Below, piece by piece: positions 14,002 through 14,224 of a stretch of 14,224 bases of DNA. Location of the stretch: contig JACMMK010000299.1 in assembly GCA_014379045.1 (NCBI GenBank), forward strand, positions 1 through 14,224, in the 5' to 3' direction. Numbering within the stretch: the stretch's first letter is position 1; every line of letters starts with the position of its first letter. A program made the position numbers and the translations under genes. The stretch is from Burkholderiales bacterium. Its GTDB lineage: Bacteria > Pseudomonadota > Gammaproteobacteria > Burkholderiales > CAIKXV01. The notes under the pieces were generated by a model. It saw only the letters and a list, made by a program, of their open reading frames with translations, was not told the origin of the DNA and searched no databases.

Positions 14002-14224
14002 ATGAAACGTATTACCCTCACCGCGCTTACCGCGCTTGCTCTGCTTGCAACGACCGCCATCGCTCAGACGACCCCTGTTCAGCCACGCGAGCCACGGCAA
14101 GGTGGTCGAGGCGACACGATGCCTGGCAGAATGCCTGACGCCAACACGCCTTCGACCGTAGAGAAACCGATGGCCACTCCCGGTGCTACGCCCGCCCCGT
14201 CGGGCCCGCCGACCGCGGGCCGCA
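14002..14224 (+). CDS. Small secreted proline-rich protein (3' partial)
   Basis: 74 codons are present and the frame runs off the window. Residues 1-21 are a Sec signal peptide, MKRITLTALTALALLATTAI then Ala before Gln22. Its layout matches that of the protein at 13282 (MKR, Leu/Ala-rich core, A-Q cleavage). The visible mature part is rich in Pro, Thr, Gly and Arg, with PGRMPDANTP and MATPGATPAPSGPP, and has no cysteine. It looks disordered. GGAGAG 7 bases before the ATG is a good ribosome site. The family is not recognised, and the C-terminus cannot be judged. Confidence 0.7.
   Translation, partial: MKRITLTALTALALLATTAIAQTTPVQPREPRQGGRGDTMPGRMPDANTPSTVEKPMATPGATPAPSGPPTAGR

Noticed and set aside
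13811..14005. 64-codon open frame in the gap before the second secreted-protein gene
   Set aside because: It spans the strong hairpin, is Arg-rich, has no ribosome site and overlaps the next start codon.

Overview
The window is GC-rich and looks like the chromosome of a betaproteobacterium, most likely of the order Burkholderiales. The main evidence is the plus-strand order pheT - ihfA - short MerR regulator - tRNA-Pro(GGG). The IhfA protein also has the N-terminal extension seen in this group. I see no insertion sequence, integrase, CRISPR array, rRNA or phage gene.

Left part (1-3854, plus strand). The window opens inside pheT (phenylalanyl-tRNA synthetase beta chain). ihfA and a MerR-like gene follow, and each overlaps the gene before it. 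A tRNA-Pro(GGG) with its own extended -10 promoter comes next, then an AlkB-type 2-oxoglutarate/Fe(II) dioxygenase gene. The theme is translation, nucleoid structure and probably repair of alkylated nucleic acid.

Middle and right part (4050-13126, minus strand). Read in transcription order from high to low coordinates, the genes are: a 55-residue membrane protein whose stop overlaps the start of a DUF2177 membrane protein; a leader region with a T8 tract and a hairpin; a large-subunit catalase (katE); an AsmA-like envelope protein 7 bp later; an AI-2E-family membrane protein 3 bp later; a YihY/BrkB-family membrane protein; a second AI-2E-family protein; a likely terminator; and a SemiSWEET/PQ-loop protein. 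The run katE - asmA-like - AI-2E - yihY-like - AI-2E is compact enough to be one operon that joins peroxide removal to four envelope or inner-membrane proteins. That joint role is inference.

Right end (13282-14224, plus strand). Two small exported proteins with very similar signal peptides follow one another, and the second runs off the window. The first diverges from the 55-residue membrane protein gene across a 155-bp region.

The most interesting points are the catalase-envelope gene cluster, a Cys/Tyr pair in the catalase at the spacing known for a covalent Cys-Tyr link, a CcoQ-like orphan micro-membrane protein coupled to DUF2177, and the tandem small secreted proteins. None of these proves a new system on sequence alone.
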